DNA from: Bacteroidota bacterium
Lineage (GTDB): Bacteria; Bacteroidota; Bacteroidia; Bacteroidales; CAIWKO01
DNA length: 36,704 nucleotides
NCBI GenBank assembly: GCA_037133915.1
Contig: JBAXND010000044.1
Coordinates: forward strand, 1-36,704
Reading direction: 5' to 3'
Part shown: one piece after another, positions 25,401-32,559 of the stretch
Position numbering within the stretch: position 1 is the stretch's first letter
Layout of the letters: every line of letters begins with the position of its first letter
Program-made: the position numbers and the translations under genes
Notes under the pieces: generated by a model
What the model saw: only the letters and a program-made list of their open reading frames with translations
The model's database searches: none
Told to the model about the DNA's origin: nothing

Positions 25401-25510
25401 AAATTGAAACCCCGTCTGTTGAAACAAATCCTGCCGAACCTGTTCCCCCTAAGACGAAGCCCAAAGGCAAGAAGGATGATGGAACATTACAAATTGCATT
25501 TGATTTCTAA
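22454..25510 (+). CDS. parC: DNA topoisomerase IV subunit A, 1018 aa
   Basis: This is the DNA-cleaving subunit of a type IIA topoisomerase, which decatenates chromosomes with ParE. The breakage-reunion domain (about 35-500) has LERAVPHIRDGLKPVQRRIL, the HPHGDASIGDAM stretch (101-112) and the catalytic Tyr142 in AAAPRYIEARLSKF. The C-terminal beta-pinwheel (about 520-850) lacks a recognisable GyrA-box, which together with the sequence style favours ParC over GyrA. A charged Lys/Glu/Pro-rich tail (about 850-1010) is an extension beyond the folded domains. At the position of the quinolone-sensitive Ser of E. coli GyrA (Ser83) there is Ala106, with Ser107 next. No parE is adjacent. It lies in the BatA-like-parC-fprA operon. 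Confidence 0.93.
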   Translation: MTDELDEQEKENLNGDNGEHDQPEPSDFEGASNLPKTIHVSGMFKNWFLDYASYVILERAVPHIRDGLKPVQRRILHALKELDDGRFNKAANVIGHTMKYHPHGDASIGDAMVQLGQKEILIDTQGNWGNILTGDSAAAPRYIEARLSKFALEVMFNHKITTWVPSYDGRNKEPQVLPVKFPLLLAQGVEGIAVGLTSKILPHNFNELIDASIDLLRGKETEVYPDFLTGGMVDVSRYNDGARGSRVRIRARIGQYDKKTLVITEIPFGTNTSSLIDSIVAANDKGKIKIRKIEDNTAEKVEILIHLVPGVSPDTTIDALYAFTNCEMSVSPTGCVIDDQKPRFLGMKEILAYSTHNTVDLLKMELEIQKAEALEHLHFASLERIFIEKEVYLRIKKAKTDEEINSTIFAGLKPFVKQLVRQISIEDVMRLRKIPIDRISKYNSDKAEDIIQSINDDIKQINYDLDNLVQFAIDYFIRIKKKFGKGRDRRTEIRNFDVIQASLVAAANQKLYVNREEGFAGTSLKKDEFVADCSDIDDMIVFRGDGTFIVTKVSEKTFIGTDSIHISIFKKIDDRTIYNMIYQDGKIGKAMVKRFAIGGITRDKEYVLTKGTPNSRVLYFTANPNGEAETVTVHFRPKPRLKILQMDFDFSTIAIKGRASIGNTLSKNSVRKVVLKDQGYSTLGARDIWFDDTVNRLNVEQRGVYLGAFADDDRIFTITKSGFYKLYNYDLSNHFDDDILIIEKFNPKRIFTAVYFDGEMQYYFAKRFDIEVTEKKVSFIGEAEGSELHFLTKDTFPMIEIQFANKDGKERPNETVNLAEFIGVKSYKAKGKRLSNYLISKCIPLEPLPSPEDEQEELRPAILDELKQKLDAMEELDEFDELDEHDELPAAYLKDLKSSAGKGKSQPASEKKEKAQIAEDADEAKIQKKDEAPKKHKTEVSKSEKPVSNPEKAAVKQDKILQKQEIAPKKETAPVKKQEPLPKIETPSVETNPAEPVPPKTKPKGKKDDGTLQIAFDF

Positions 25511-25527
25511 AAGAACTGTTTACGATT

Positions 25528-26754
25528 ATGAAGACTGATGAGAAAATACTCAACATTACGAATGATGTTACCTGGATAGGAGTACTCGACCCCGGTCTGC
25601 GCCACTTTGATGTGGTGATGGAAACTGAGTTTGGCACAACCTATAATTCATATTTTATTGCTGCACAAAAAAAAGCCATTGTAGAAACTGCCAAAGAAAA
25701 ATTCTTTGATATCTGGATGAGCAAGCTCACCCGGTTGTGCAATCTGAAAGAGCTGGAATACGTTTTTGTGAACCATACAGAACCGGATCACAGCGGCAGT
25801 CTGAAAAAGTTGATTGAACTGGCACCTCAGGTTAAAGTGGTCGGAAGCGGCAATGCTATTCGCTACCTCAGCGAAATCATGAACTGCGAGTTTCAGCATA
25901 TCGTGGTGAAAGAAAGTGATGTGATTGACCTGGGGAATAAAAAAATGAAAGTGATAGGCGCGCCAAACCTGCACTGGCCCGATTCAATCTATACCTATCT
26001 TGAAGAAGACAAGGTGCTGTTTACCTGCGATTCATTTGGTGCGCACTACTGCGATGCAGAAATGTTCGATGATAAAGTGGGCGACTTCGACAAAGCTTTC
26101 AGGTATTATTTTCATATGATACTTCGCCCTTTCAGCAAGTTTATGCTAAAGGCAATTGAAAAAATTCGCCCGCTGGATATTAAGGCAATCTGCACCGGTC
26201 ACGGACCACTGCTTACTTCCGACTGGAAGAGATATGTTGACCTTACGGAAGAACTTGCAACCCGCTACCTCGAAATGCCGGCTAAAGAACGCGTGTTTAT
26301 TCCATTTGTGGCTGCCTATAATAAAACGGGTGTGCTTGCCGAAGCTATAGCGAAAGGTGTGAGAGCCGCAGGCAACATCGAAGTGGAGGTGTGCGATATC
26401 GAGCATGTTTCTCCTATGGTACTTGATGATAAAATTACACGATGTACGGGCATTATCGTCGGTTGTCCTACCATTAACCAGAATATTCTGTTGCCCGTAT
26501 ATACATTGTTTGCGGTTATAAATCCGCTGCGCGACCGGGGTAAACTGGCCGGATGCTTTGGATCATACGGCTGGAGCGGTGAAGCGTCCAAAATATTGGA
26601 AACAAATCTTCAAAATCTTAAATTGAATTATTTCCCGGGAGGACTTTTTGTAAAGTTTACTCCGTCTGAAGCTGACCTCCTGCAGGCTGAGGAATATGGA
26701 TTAGCCTTCGGAAAAAAAATACTTGAACTAAACCGAGTAACGTGCAACGGATAA
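25528..26754 (+). CDS. fprA: Flavodiiron protein (A-type flavoprotein, FprA), 408 aa
   Basis: This soluble enzyme reduces O2 to water and/or NO to N2O in anaerobes and microaerophiles. The N-terminal metallo-beta-lactamase-like domain (1-250) carries the diiron ligands: H83-x-E85-x-D87-H88 in NHTEPDHSG, His149 (NLHWPDS), Asp168 (CDSFGAHYCD) and His225 (TGHGPLL). The C-terminal flavodoxin domain (about 256-400) has AAYNKTGVLAEAIAKG and GCFGSYGWSGEA for FMN. There is no fused rubredoxin or NADH-reductase domain, so it is the class A form and needs an outside electron donor, which is not in this window. The gene follows parC by 17 bp and overlaps the next gene by 13 bp. Confidence 0.95.
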   Translation: MKTDEKILNITNDVTWIGVLDPGLRHFDVVMETEFGTTYNSYFIAAQKKAIVETAKEKFFDIWMSKLTRLCNLKELEYVFVNHTEPDHSGSLKKLIELAPQVKVVGSGNAIRYLSEIMNCEFQHIVVKESDVIDLGNKKMKVIGAPNLHWPDSIYTYLEEDKVLFTCDSFGAHYCDAEMFDDKVGDFDKAFRYYFHMILRPFSKFMLKAIEKIRPLDIKAICTGHGPLLTSDWKRYVDLTEELATRYLEMPAKERVFIPFVAAYNKTGVLAEAIAKGVRAAGNIEVEVCDIEHVSPMVLDDKITRCTGIIVGCPTINQNILLPVYTLFAVINPLRDRGKLAGCFGSYGWSGEASKILETNLQNLKLNYFPGGLFVKFTPSEADLLQAEEYGLAFGKKILELNRVTCNG

Positions 26755-27593
26755 CAATATCAATTCATAAGAGAATACTCTGTTTTTTATTCCTGCTATC
26801 GTTATTGGTCATGAGCTCCTGTTCTCCTGAAATGAGGATTGCAAAGCAATATGTGCGTTCAAGCCACGAAACACCGCTCATGTTATTCCATACCGACAGC
26901 CTGATGAAAATTTCATCCAAGCTTCCCGTAGCCGATACCATTACCGATACAAGCAGACATTATCTGGATTCGCTGGCGTATGCTCAAACCAAATTTGTTC
27001 AGTTTATAAATAATCACGAATTTTTAAGACAATATTGTTCTGAACTGGCTGTTGAGCTTGATAAATTCGGATTTCGTGTGTATTCCGACTCAACGGCATA
27101 CAAGTTTTTCTCAGACAGTTCGAAAGGATATATTGTAAATCTCGCCCAGGCAGAACTGGAGGAATTTTACAAACCATACATATCAGGTTTTATGGTTGAC
27201 GAGAATGGCGACTCCTATCAGTTTGATTTAGATGCCGTGGCACTCAACTCCTGGTTTGAAATCAGCTGTTCTAACTGCGACAGCGGAATGATGCGTGTCA
27301 TGTTCGCGGCATGTGAAAAATCAAGCGCCGCCAAAGCACGGATGAAACAGAATGAATTCACCGGTGACCTCTATCTTGGCTATGATGTAATCGAAATGCA
27401 CATGATTGATGTATACACACTGGCTGATATTGGCGCAAAGCAGAATGCTTCGTATATTTTCGATTATGCGATGAATGAATACATTGCCCGTCAGATGGGC
27501 AATTCAGTTGTAAAACGCTATGGGCTTCATTATGACAGCAAAAAGAAGAAGCTAAGAAGGGCAGGAGATAAGAAATTTATCCGGATGAAATAG
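26742..27593 (+). CDS. Lipoprotein of unknown function, 283 aa
   Basis: I do not recognise the family. The N-terminus is a lipoprotein signal: RIL, a hydrophobic run CFLFLLSLLVMS, then Cys at about 26 (VMSSC). The remainder is soluble and mixed alpha/beta with several Cys (one ISCSNCDSG cluster), and ends in a strongly basic stretch (KRYGLHYDSKKKKLRRAG). The start is GTG at 26742, inside the end of fprA (13-bp overlap). No ATG lies before the signal sequence, so the non-ATG start is required. The overlap suggests translational coupling to fprA. Its stop is only 3 bp from the stop of the convergent VanX-like gene, and no terminator separates them. Confidence 0.75.
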   Translation: MQRITISIHKRILCFLFLLSLLVMSSCSPEMRIAKQYVRSSHETPLMLFHTDSLMKISSKLPVADTITDTSRHYLDSLAYAQTKFVQFINNHEFLRQYCSELAVELDKFGFRVYSDSTAYKFFSDSSKGYIVNLAQAELEEFYKPYISGFMVDENGDSYQFDLDAVALNSWFEISCSNCDSGMMRVMFAACEKSSAAKARMKQNEFTGDLYLGYDVIEMHMIDVYTLADIGAKQNASYIFDYAMNEYIARQMGNSVVKRYGLHYDSKKKKLRRAGDKKFIRMK

Positions 27594-27596
27594 TGT

Positions 27597-28376
27597 TTAT
27601 TCAATAATCTTATATTTCGCCCGGGCCTCTTCCCTTGTACATGAATTGAAATGCCACCACTCCGTTTGTATGTTATGAAATCCTGCCTTGTACATCACTG
27701 TACGCAATAACTTCCTGTTATCAACCTGCTGTTGTGTAAGCCGCCCAGCTGCAAGTAATCTCGTCTCGGCAGATGGATAGGCAATCTCATCATTGGTGTC
27801 AAATCCACAACCCATATCAAGGGGTTTGTTCTTTTCATCTATAATACTGAGGTCAACAGCCGCACCGAAATTATGCAATGAGCCATTTTTGGGATTAGAA
27901 ACAAAGTGTCCTTTCTGACTTGCCGGCACCTTGAGCGAATCCCACAGGGCTTTTTGATATTTACGCGGACGGGCGGCGTCATAAATGATGAGGTTGTAAC
28001 CGGGATGAAGCTCTTTCAGAAATTTCTGCGCATTCAGCAGCTTTTCTGCAACATCCGGTTGAAGAAATGCTTTGTGCAGGTTGCCATAAATATTCGCTTT
28101 CATAAAGTTATCGGTCGTAGAATATTTCAGCTCTACCCGAATGTTCGTATCGTGTGTATGAATGTCTGTAAGACCGGCGGCTATCAGCTCCTTTTCAATA
28201 GCGGTGACGGTGTCAGCGGTCATCATTTTTTTTATCAGTGCAACACTGTCGAGGGCAGCAATGCTGTCGCGCCTCTTGTTTTGCGCTTCAATGGCGTGTT
28301 TTGTTGCATGTGTACATGAAATAGTAAAAATCAGAATAAGGACTGCTGCAGCCGCTGACTGTCTGGGTATTTTCAT
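27597..28376 (-). CDS. VanX/DdpX-like D-Ala-D-Ala dipeptidase lipoprotein (M15D), 259 aa
   Basis: This is a zinc peptidase of the family that cleaves D-Ala-D-Ala. The motifs are complete: DAARPR (133-138, the substrate Arg), SLHNFGAAVD (166-175, with zinc ligands His168 and Asp175) and TEWWHF (218-223, with catalytic Glu219 and zinc ligand His222). The N-terminus is a lipoprotein signal with Cys21 (FTISC). The enzyme should therefore sit on the periplasmic side, unlike the cytosolic VanX of vancomycin resistance. No vanH, vanA or vanRS genes are near, so a role in peptidoglycan turnover is more likely than resistance. The ATG overlaps the upstream stop (ATGA), showing translational coupling to the OmpA-like/DUF1573 gene. 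Confidence 0.92.
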   Translation of the reverse strand: MKIPRQSAAAAVLILIFTISCTHATKHAIEAQNKRRDSIAALDSVALIKKMMTADTVTAIEKELIAAGLTDIHTHDTNIRVELKYSTTDNFMKANIYGNLHKAFLQPDVAEKLLNAQKFLKELHPGYNLIIYDAARPRKYQKALWDSLKVPASQKGHFVSNPKNGSLHNFGAAVDLSIIDEKNKPLDMGCGFDTNDEIAYPSAETRLLAAGRLTQQQVDNRKLLRTVMYKAGFHNIQTEWWHFNSCTREEARAKYKIIE

Positions 28377-30697
28377 TTTTTCTCTTCGCTCACGTCTGCA
28401 TTAATAAATAGAATGTCTTTGCCTTTTTCGGTATTACTGAGCACCGTCACGGTTTCTGTGATTCCACCCGGGCTTTCGGTGTTGAAAATAATGCCGATAG
28501 TGCTCTCTCCTCCGGGTGGTATAGGGTCTTTATTCCAGTCAACAACGGTGCATCCGCAGCTTGCTTCAACGGAAGTGATATACAGGTCGGATGCGCCGGT
28601 ATTCTCAAAAGAAAATACACATGCTAATTTTTTATCCTGCTCCACGATGCCGAAATCATGCGTTGTCTTCGCCCATTTTATCACTGGATAAACTATCACG
28701 GAATCCTTGCTGTGCTTAGGTTGTGAGCTGTATAAAATGATTTGAATCTTCCTTTCAAAAGCGGCCGCACGGCTATACACCGAATTTCTAAGATCGTTCG
28801 GATTGTCGCTCACCAAAGGATTTGCCATTGCTTTTCCAATCGGATCCTGTAGAATTGTTAGTTTCCCACCACTCGCAGCACTGCCATTCAAGTAGGGGAT
28901 AAATGCGCCTTCATCATACTGATTCATGTAATTCAGTAATGAGCTTATCCTGCGTTTAGCAAGGTTTAAATTGTATTCGGAAGTGTTCAGCGGGCTGCAG
29001 TATCCTTTAATTTTAATCTGCACTTTACTGCCTCGTTCAAGATCTTTCAGCAGCAGTGCTGAAAATGTTTTGAGATTTGAAAAGCCGCGTGCCACATAAT
29101 TTTCAAAGAAGTCATCAATGTCGCGTTCGGCTTGCGCCTTTTCGTTTCCGTTCAATCCTTTGGCATATTCTTCCTTGTATTTATCTTTCATCGCATAATA
29201 TGCGCTGAGCGTTTCTTTATAATTTTTTTTCGTGGTAACGGCATTGCTGTTGGCATCCGGCTCGTCGTTATGAAAATATAACGTAAGCGGCAACAGCAGA
29301 TTGATGGTCTGTTCAATGGTTACAGTATCTTTTGGCCTCACTTCCGCAATGGGTTTAATACTGGTTGTATCGCCCCATTCATAGTAATAAATGTCGTTAC
29401 AGCAGGTCTCACTTTTAATATATAAGGAGCCGGGACGGTTGGATGTAAAATACCCGTCATGATCAACATCATTCACCGTAAAATAGATATCATTGAAACT
29501 GCTGTTGAGCGGAAAGCCTATATTTACCGGTGCTGTCCAGGAGTTCAGGCTGCCACGGGAATAAAAAATATCAAAGCCGCCCAGACCTTTATGCCAGTCG
29601 CTGCTGAAATACAGCGTTTGTGTGGAATCGTGGTAGAATGGTGTAATATCATCACCGGCAGTATTAATCGTACTTCCTAAATTTACCGGAGCCTGATATT
29701 TTCCATCTTTGATAATCACGTACCAGATATCCATTTTTCCTATTCCGCCCGGACGGTCAGATACGAAATACAATATGTCGAAATCCTTGCCTTCTGCCAG
29801 ATTTGGCTGTGTGGCAGTGTATCCCTGCAGGTTTATTCTGTCATTTAGTTTTTCGGGCTTTGTCCATTTGCCGTCTTTGAGCTCACTTGAATAAATCGCC
29901 GTCTGAAGCTGTGGATTGTTATCGGCCTTTCCGCGTGTGAACCACATTTTATTATGATCTCGCGAAAAGCAGGCATTCGCACAATGATTTTCTTTATCGT
30001 CGATGCGTGAATCGAATTCGCGGACCCTTGACCAGCCTGCCATTGTCGCTGTAGCAATATATACTTTAGAGATGTACGCATTTGCAATAAATGATTCTTC
30101 TGTTCCGGCTGATATGGGACGTAATCCTGAAAAAATGAGAGCGGTATCGCCCAATTGAAAGGCATTGAATTCGGAATAGGCTGTATTTACGGAAGCGTCG
30201 AGCAAATGGTCGATGGTGATGTTCAGTTTGTGCTCAGTCAGCTTTTTTGCTTCACTGCAGGCACTTATTTCAATTTTTGTTTTGGCGGAATAATAATCAT
30301 TGTCACCGACATGCCTTTTATTGTATTTATTAAAACTAGCCAGTGCTTCATCGTATTTCCCTTGCGATTTCTGCATCAGAGCAAGATTGAACTGGGCAAT
30401 GGGATAATTATTTGCATTGTCTTTTGTTACAAGATGCGCATACCAGTGTTCGGCAAGCTGATAATTGTTAAACATTCTAAAGCTCTCGGCACATTTCCAT
30501 ACCACAGCCATATCTGATGAATCGAGCTGAAGAGCATTACTGTAGTATATAGAAGCATTATAGTAATCTGCTTCAGCAAATGCTTCATCACCATAGCCAA
30601 TATTTTCCTGAGCTGTTTGAGCGCATGCATTTGACGTGGAGAATGCCGTTAGCAGTAATGCGAATATTATTAATGGCAAAATCTTTTTCATCATCAT
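28373..30697 (-). CDS. PorE-like envelope protein: TPR, PD40 propeller, OmpA-like and DUF1573 domains, 774 aa
   Basis: The signal peptide is KKILPLIIFALLLTAFSTSNACA. The TPR-like helices (about 33-130) are followed by a PD40/WD40-like propeller (about 150-440, with blades such as YFVSDRPGGIGKMDIWYV). An OmpA-like segment (about 465-620) ends GYCSPLNTSEYNLNLAKRR. The usual diaminopimelate-binding Asp of OmpA domains (GHTD) is absent there, while the Arg pair is kept. The C-terminus is a DUF1573 Ig-like domain (about 665-772, with HDFGIVEQ and CGCTVV). The TPR-PD40-OmpA order is that of the T9SS-associated PorE-type proteins. The start is taken as the ATG at 30697, 2 bp after the PorP-like stop; the ATG at 30691 is an alternative. 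It would link an outer-membrane partner to the cell wall. Confidence 0.88.
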   Translation of the reverse strand: MMMKKILPLIIFALLLTAFSTSNACAQTAQENIGYGDEAFAEADYYNASIYYSNALQLDSSDMAVVWKCAESFRMFNNYQLAEHWYAHLVTKDNANNYPIAQFNLALMQKSQGKYDEALASFNKYNKRHVGDNDYYSAKTKIEISACSEAKKLTEHKLNITIDHLLDASVNTAYSEFNAFQLGDTALIFSGLRPISAGTEESFIANAYISKVYIATATMAGWSRVREFDSRIDDKENHCANACFSRDHNKMWFTRGKADNNPQLQTAIYSSELKDGKWTKPEKLNDRINLQGYTATQPNLAEGKDFDILYFVSDRPGGIGKMDIWYVIIKDGKYQAPVNLGSTINTAGDDITPFYHDSTQTLYFSSDWHKGLGGFDIFYSRGSLNSWTAPVNIGFPLNSSFNDIYFTVNDVDHDGYFTSNRPGSLYIKSETCCNDIYYYEWGDTTSIKPIAEVRPKDTVTIEQTINLLLPLTLYFHNDEPDANSNAVTTKKNYKETLSAYYAMKDKYKEEYAKGLNGNEKAQAERDIDDFFENYVARGFSNLKTFSALLLKDLERGSKVQIKIKGYCSPLNTSEYNLNLAKRRISSLLNYMNQYDEGAFIPYLNGSAASGGKLTILQDPIGKAMANPLVSDNPNDLRNSVYSRAAAFERKIQIILYSSQPKHSKDSVIVYPVIKWAKTTHDFGIVEQDKKLACVFSFENTGASDLYITSVEASCGCTVVDWNKDPIPPGGESTIGIIFNTESPGGITETVTVLSNTEKGKDILFINADVSEEKK

Positions 30698-30699
30698 AA

Positions 30700-31719
30700 T
30701 CAAAAAATAGGACAGGGAATGTCTTTATGCCGCAACGACTTCGCTCTGTTGTGAACATAGATCAGTGATAGTTCGAAACCTCCTCTGAGTTTGCTTGCCG
30801 GTTTTAACCGCGAAAGATTCACATCATAACTCAGCGCAAAATTGAATTTTTTATAATCAAAACCTGCCATCAGTACCAGCGCATCAGACGCCCGCATAAA
30901 CACACCCGTATTTATGGAAGTATAACTTAGCAAATGACGGTCGCGCACAAATTTTATTTGTGTGCCCACCATGAGCTCACTGTATGGTCCTTGCTTCATG
31001 TAAAGTGCTGATGGAATCAGGTCGAGTGATGGCTTTGCCGAAAACTGAATGGCCGCATATCCTGAATATTTTATCTCCAGTCTGACGGTACTTTCATAAA
31101 ACAGCGTTTGTCCGGGTTGCGTGAGATGAAATACGCCCAAACCTGCCGAAAAATTCGTACTGGTTGTGCGCTGATACATCCAGTGCGCGCCCGCTCCAAG
31201 GTCAAAATACATAAAATTAGATCTTGAAAAATTCTCATTATGTGCAAGGCCGGGGTCATAACTGTTCCCGTTGAACTGATCGTCGAAATATAGCGATGCG
31301 TAGCTGATACTGCGTTGTACAATGCCCGGCTGTATACCAATAGAGATAAGGTTGGTGTTAAACCGGTTCAGTGTTTTAATGTAGGAAATACAAACCGCAG
31401 CCTGAGTGGTTGCAAACTTTGAATCGCCCGCCTGGTCACGGTTTAAAACGATACCAAGTCCCAGCGCGTCGCGATGGTATTTGCGTTTTACCACCTGCAT
31501 ATCAAAAAATGCAGTTATTGTTTGATAAGGAACCGTGACCGAGCTCCATTGGCTTTTACTGTTAAGACCGGCGCGCCATTTACCATTGAAAAAACCGGCC
31601 GTGGCAGGATTCAGGTTGAGCGGCGACGTCCAGTACTGCGAATAATGCAGGTCCTGTGCCCACGTTTTTGCGGCCAAAAAACAACAGAGTGAAAATAGTA
31701 TGAAACGCAGGATTCTCAA
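30700..31719 (-). CDS. Type IX secretion system membrane protein, PorP/SprF family, 339 aa
   Basis: This is an outer-membrane beta-barrel. The signal peptide (MRILRFILFSLCCFLAAKTWA) is followed by the family start QDLHYSQYWTSPLNLNPATAG and the typical strands, for example ALGLGIVLNRDQAGDS, LSIGIQPG-type and VMLMAGFDYKKFNFALSYDVN-type segments. PorP/SprF proteins anchor or assist surface delivery of particular T9SS cargo such as SprB-repeat proteins. Two such cargos lie about 11-17 kb to the left. The start codon is TTG at 31719; no in-frame ATG precedes the signal peptide. It is the first gene of the three-gene operon with the PorE-like and VanX-like genes, driven by the promoter at 31752-31784. 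Confidence 0.9.
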   Translation of the reverse strand: MRILRFILFSLCCFLAAKTWAQDLHYSQYWTSPLNLNPATAGFFNGKWRAGLNSKSQWSSVTVPYQTITAFFDMQVVKRKYHRDALGLGIVLNRDQAGDSKFATTQAAVCISYIKTLNRFNTNLISIGIQPGIVQRSISYASLYFDDQFNGNSYDPGLAHNENFSRSNFMYFDLGAGAHWMYQRTTSTNFSAGLGVFHLTQPGQTLFYESTVRLEIKYSGYAAIQFSAKPSLDLIPSALYMKQGPYSELMVGTQIKFVRDRHLLSYTSINTGVFMRASDALVLMAGFDYKKFNFALSYDVNLSRLKPASKLRGGFELSLIYVHNRAKSLRHKDIPCPIF

Positions 31720-31751
31720 TTCAGTTCGCCCTTAAACACGGTTAGTCTATG

Positions 31752-31784
31752 TAAAATTACGAATTGTTTTTGACAATCTCCAAA
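31752..31784 (-). promoter_or_regulatory. Promoter of the PorP-like operon
   Basis: On the minus strand TTTGG (31784-31780) is followed after 20 bp by TAATTTTA (31759-31752), one base from TAnnTTTG. It gives a leader of about 25 nt. Confidence 0.45.
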
Positions 31785-31807
31785 TTCGGACATTATCCCT
31801 TATTGAA

Positions 31808-31839
31808 TTTGTACCGCATCGATAAAACAATTAATTTTG
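31808..31839 (+). promoter_or_regulatory. Promoter of the DUF4293 gene
   Basis: TTTG (31808-31811) and TAATTTTG (31832-31839) are separated by 20 bp, an excellent fit to the Bacteroidota promoter. The start site would be near 31846, 14 nt before the ATG. Confidence 0.65.
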
Positions 31840-31859
31840 TATTCTAAAACAATAATATC

Positions 31860-32330
31860 ATGATACAGCGCATTCAGACCTTATTTTTACTTTTGGCAAT
31901 TGCCGCCACCGGCAGCATTTTCTTTCTTCCTCTGGTAAGCTACTACGGTTTAGAACATATTCTGATGTTAGACATCACCAAAATCACCAACCCGGTTCCC
32001 GGTGATGTCATCCCGGGACTTGATAAGATTAGTGTTTTGCCATTATTTATCGCATATATTCTGGTAATCGTAATTGCACTGGTGGCTATTTTTCTTTATA
32101 AAAATCGCCCGATACAATACCGGGTGGTGGCGGTTGCCATGCTCGTGAATATACTGCTCGTTGCAGGCATATTTTATTATGCCGATAAAATCGGAAAAAT
32201 GATTAATGTGGCTCCTGCTTATGGTGCCGGTGTTTATCTTGCCATAGTGCCACTCATCTTCTTTGTGCTGGCACAGCGCTATATTCGCCGCGATGAAAAG
32301 CTCGTTCGTTCCGCCGACAGATTGCGGTAG
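31860..32330 (+). CDS. DUF4293 family inner-membrane protein, 156 aa
   Basis: The MIQRIQTLFLLLA start and the C-terminal RYIRRDEKLVRSADRLR are hallmarks of this Bacteroidota-specific family. Four membrane helices are visible (about 5-27, 60-82, 88-110 and 122-142), with a periplasmic loop after the first. The function is unknown. It has its own strong promoter. The stop codon is followed within about 10 bp by a long GACTC heptamer array. Confidence 0.9.
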   Translation: MIQRIQTLFLLLAIAATGSIFFLPLVSYYGLEHILMLDITKITNPVPGDVIPGLDKISVLPLFIAYILVIVIALVAIFLYKNRPIQYRVVAVAMLVNILLVAGIFYYADKIGKMINVAPAYGAGVYLAIVPLIFFVLAQRYIRRDEKLVRSADRLR

Positions 32331-32359
32331 CCTGTTCCGACTTCTGTCTTCTTTCTTTT

Positions 32360-32485
32360 GACTCTCGACTCTCGACTCACGACTCACGACTCACGACTCT
32401 TGACTTACGACTCACGACTCTTGACTTACGACTCTTGACTCTTGACTCTCGACTCTTGACTCTCGACTCTCGACTCTCGACTCCT
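32360..32485 (+). repeat. GACTC heptamer array, 18 in-register units
   Basis: Eighteen consecutive 7-bp units of the types GACTCTC, GACTCAC, GACTCTT, GACTTAC and a last GACTCCT run without a single indel over 126 bp. A block of three units (GACTCAC, GACTCTT, GACTTAC) appears twice, suggesting unit duplications. It is preceded by a TTCTGTC/TTCTTTC-type stretch (32341-32359). It lies between the DUF4293 stop and the pepD start. No T-run or hairpin is evident on either strand. Confidence 0.95.
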
Positions 32486-32559
32486 GTCATTCGTATGAGT
32501 TCTTTTCGTACTTTAGCGTTTGCTATTGAAATTTGTAACCATACAATTAATCCAAAACT

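Noticed and set aside
27597..28376. Vancomycin-resistance locus
   Set aside because: The protein has VanX motifs but is a lipoprotein outside the cytosol, and no vanH, vanA or vanRS homologue is present.
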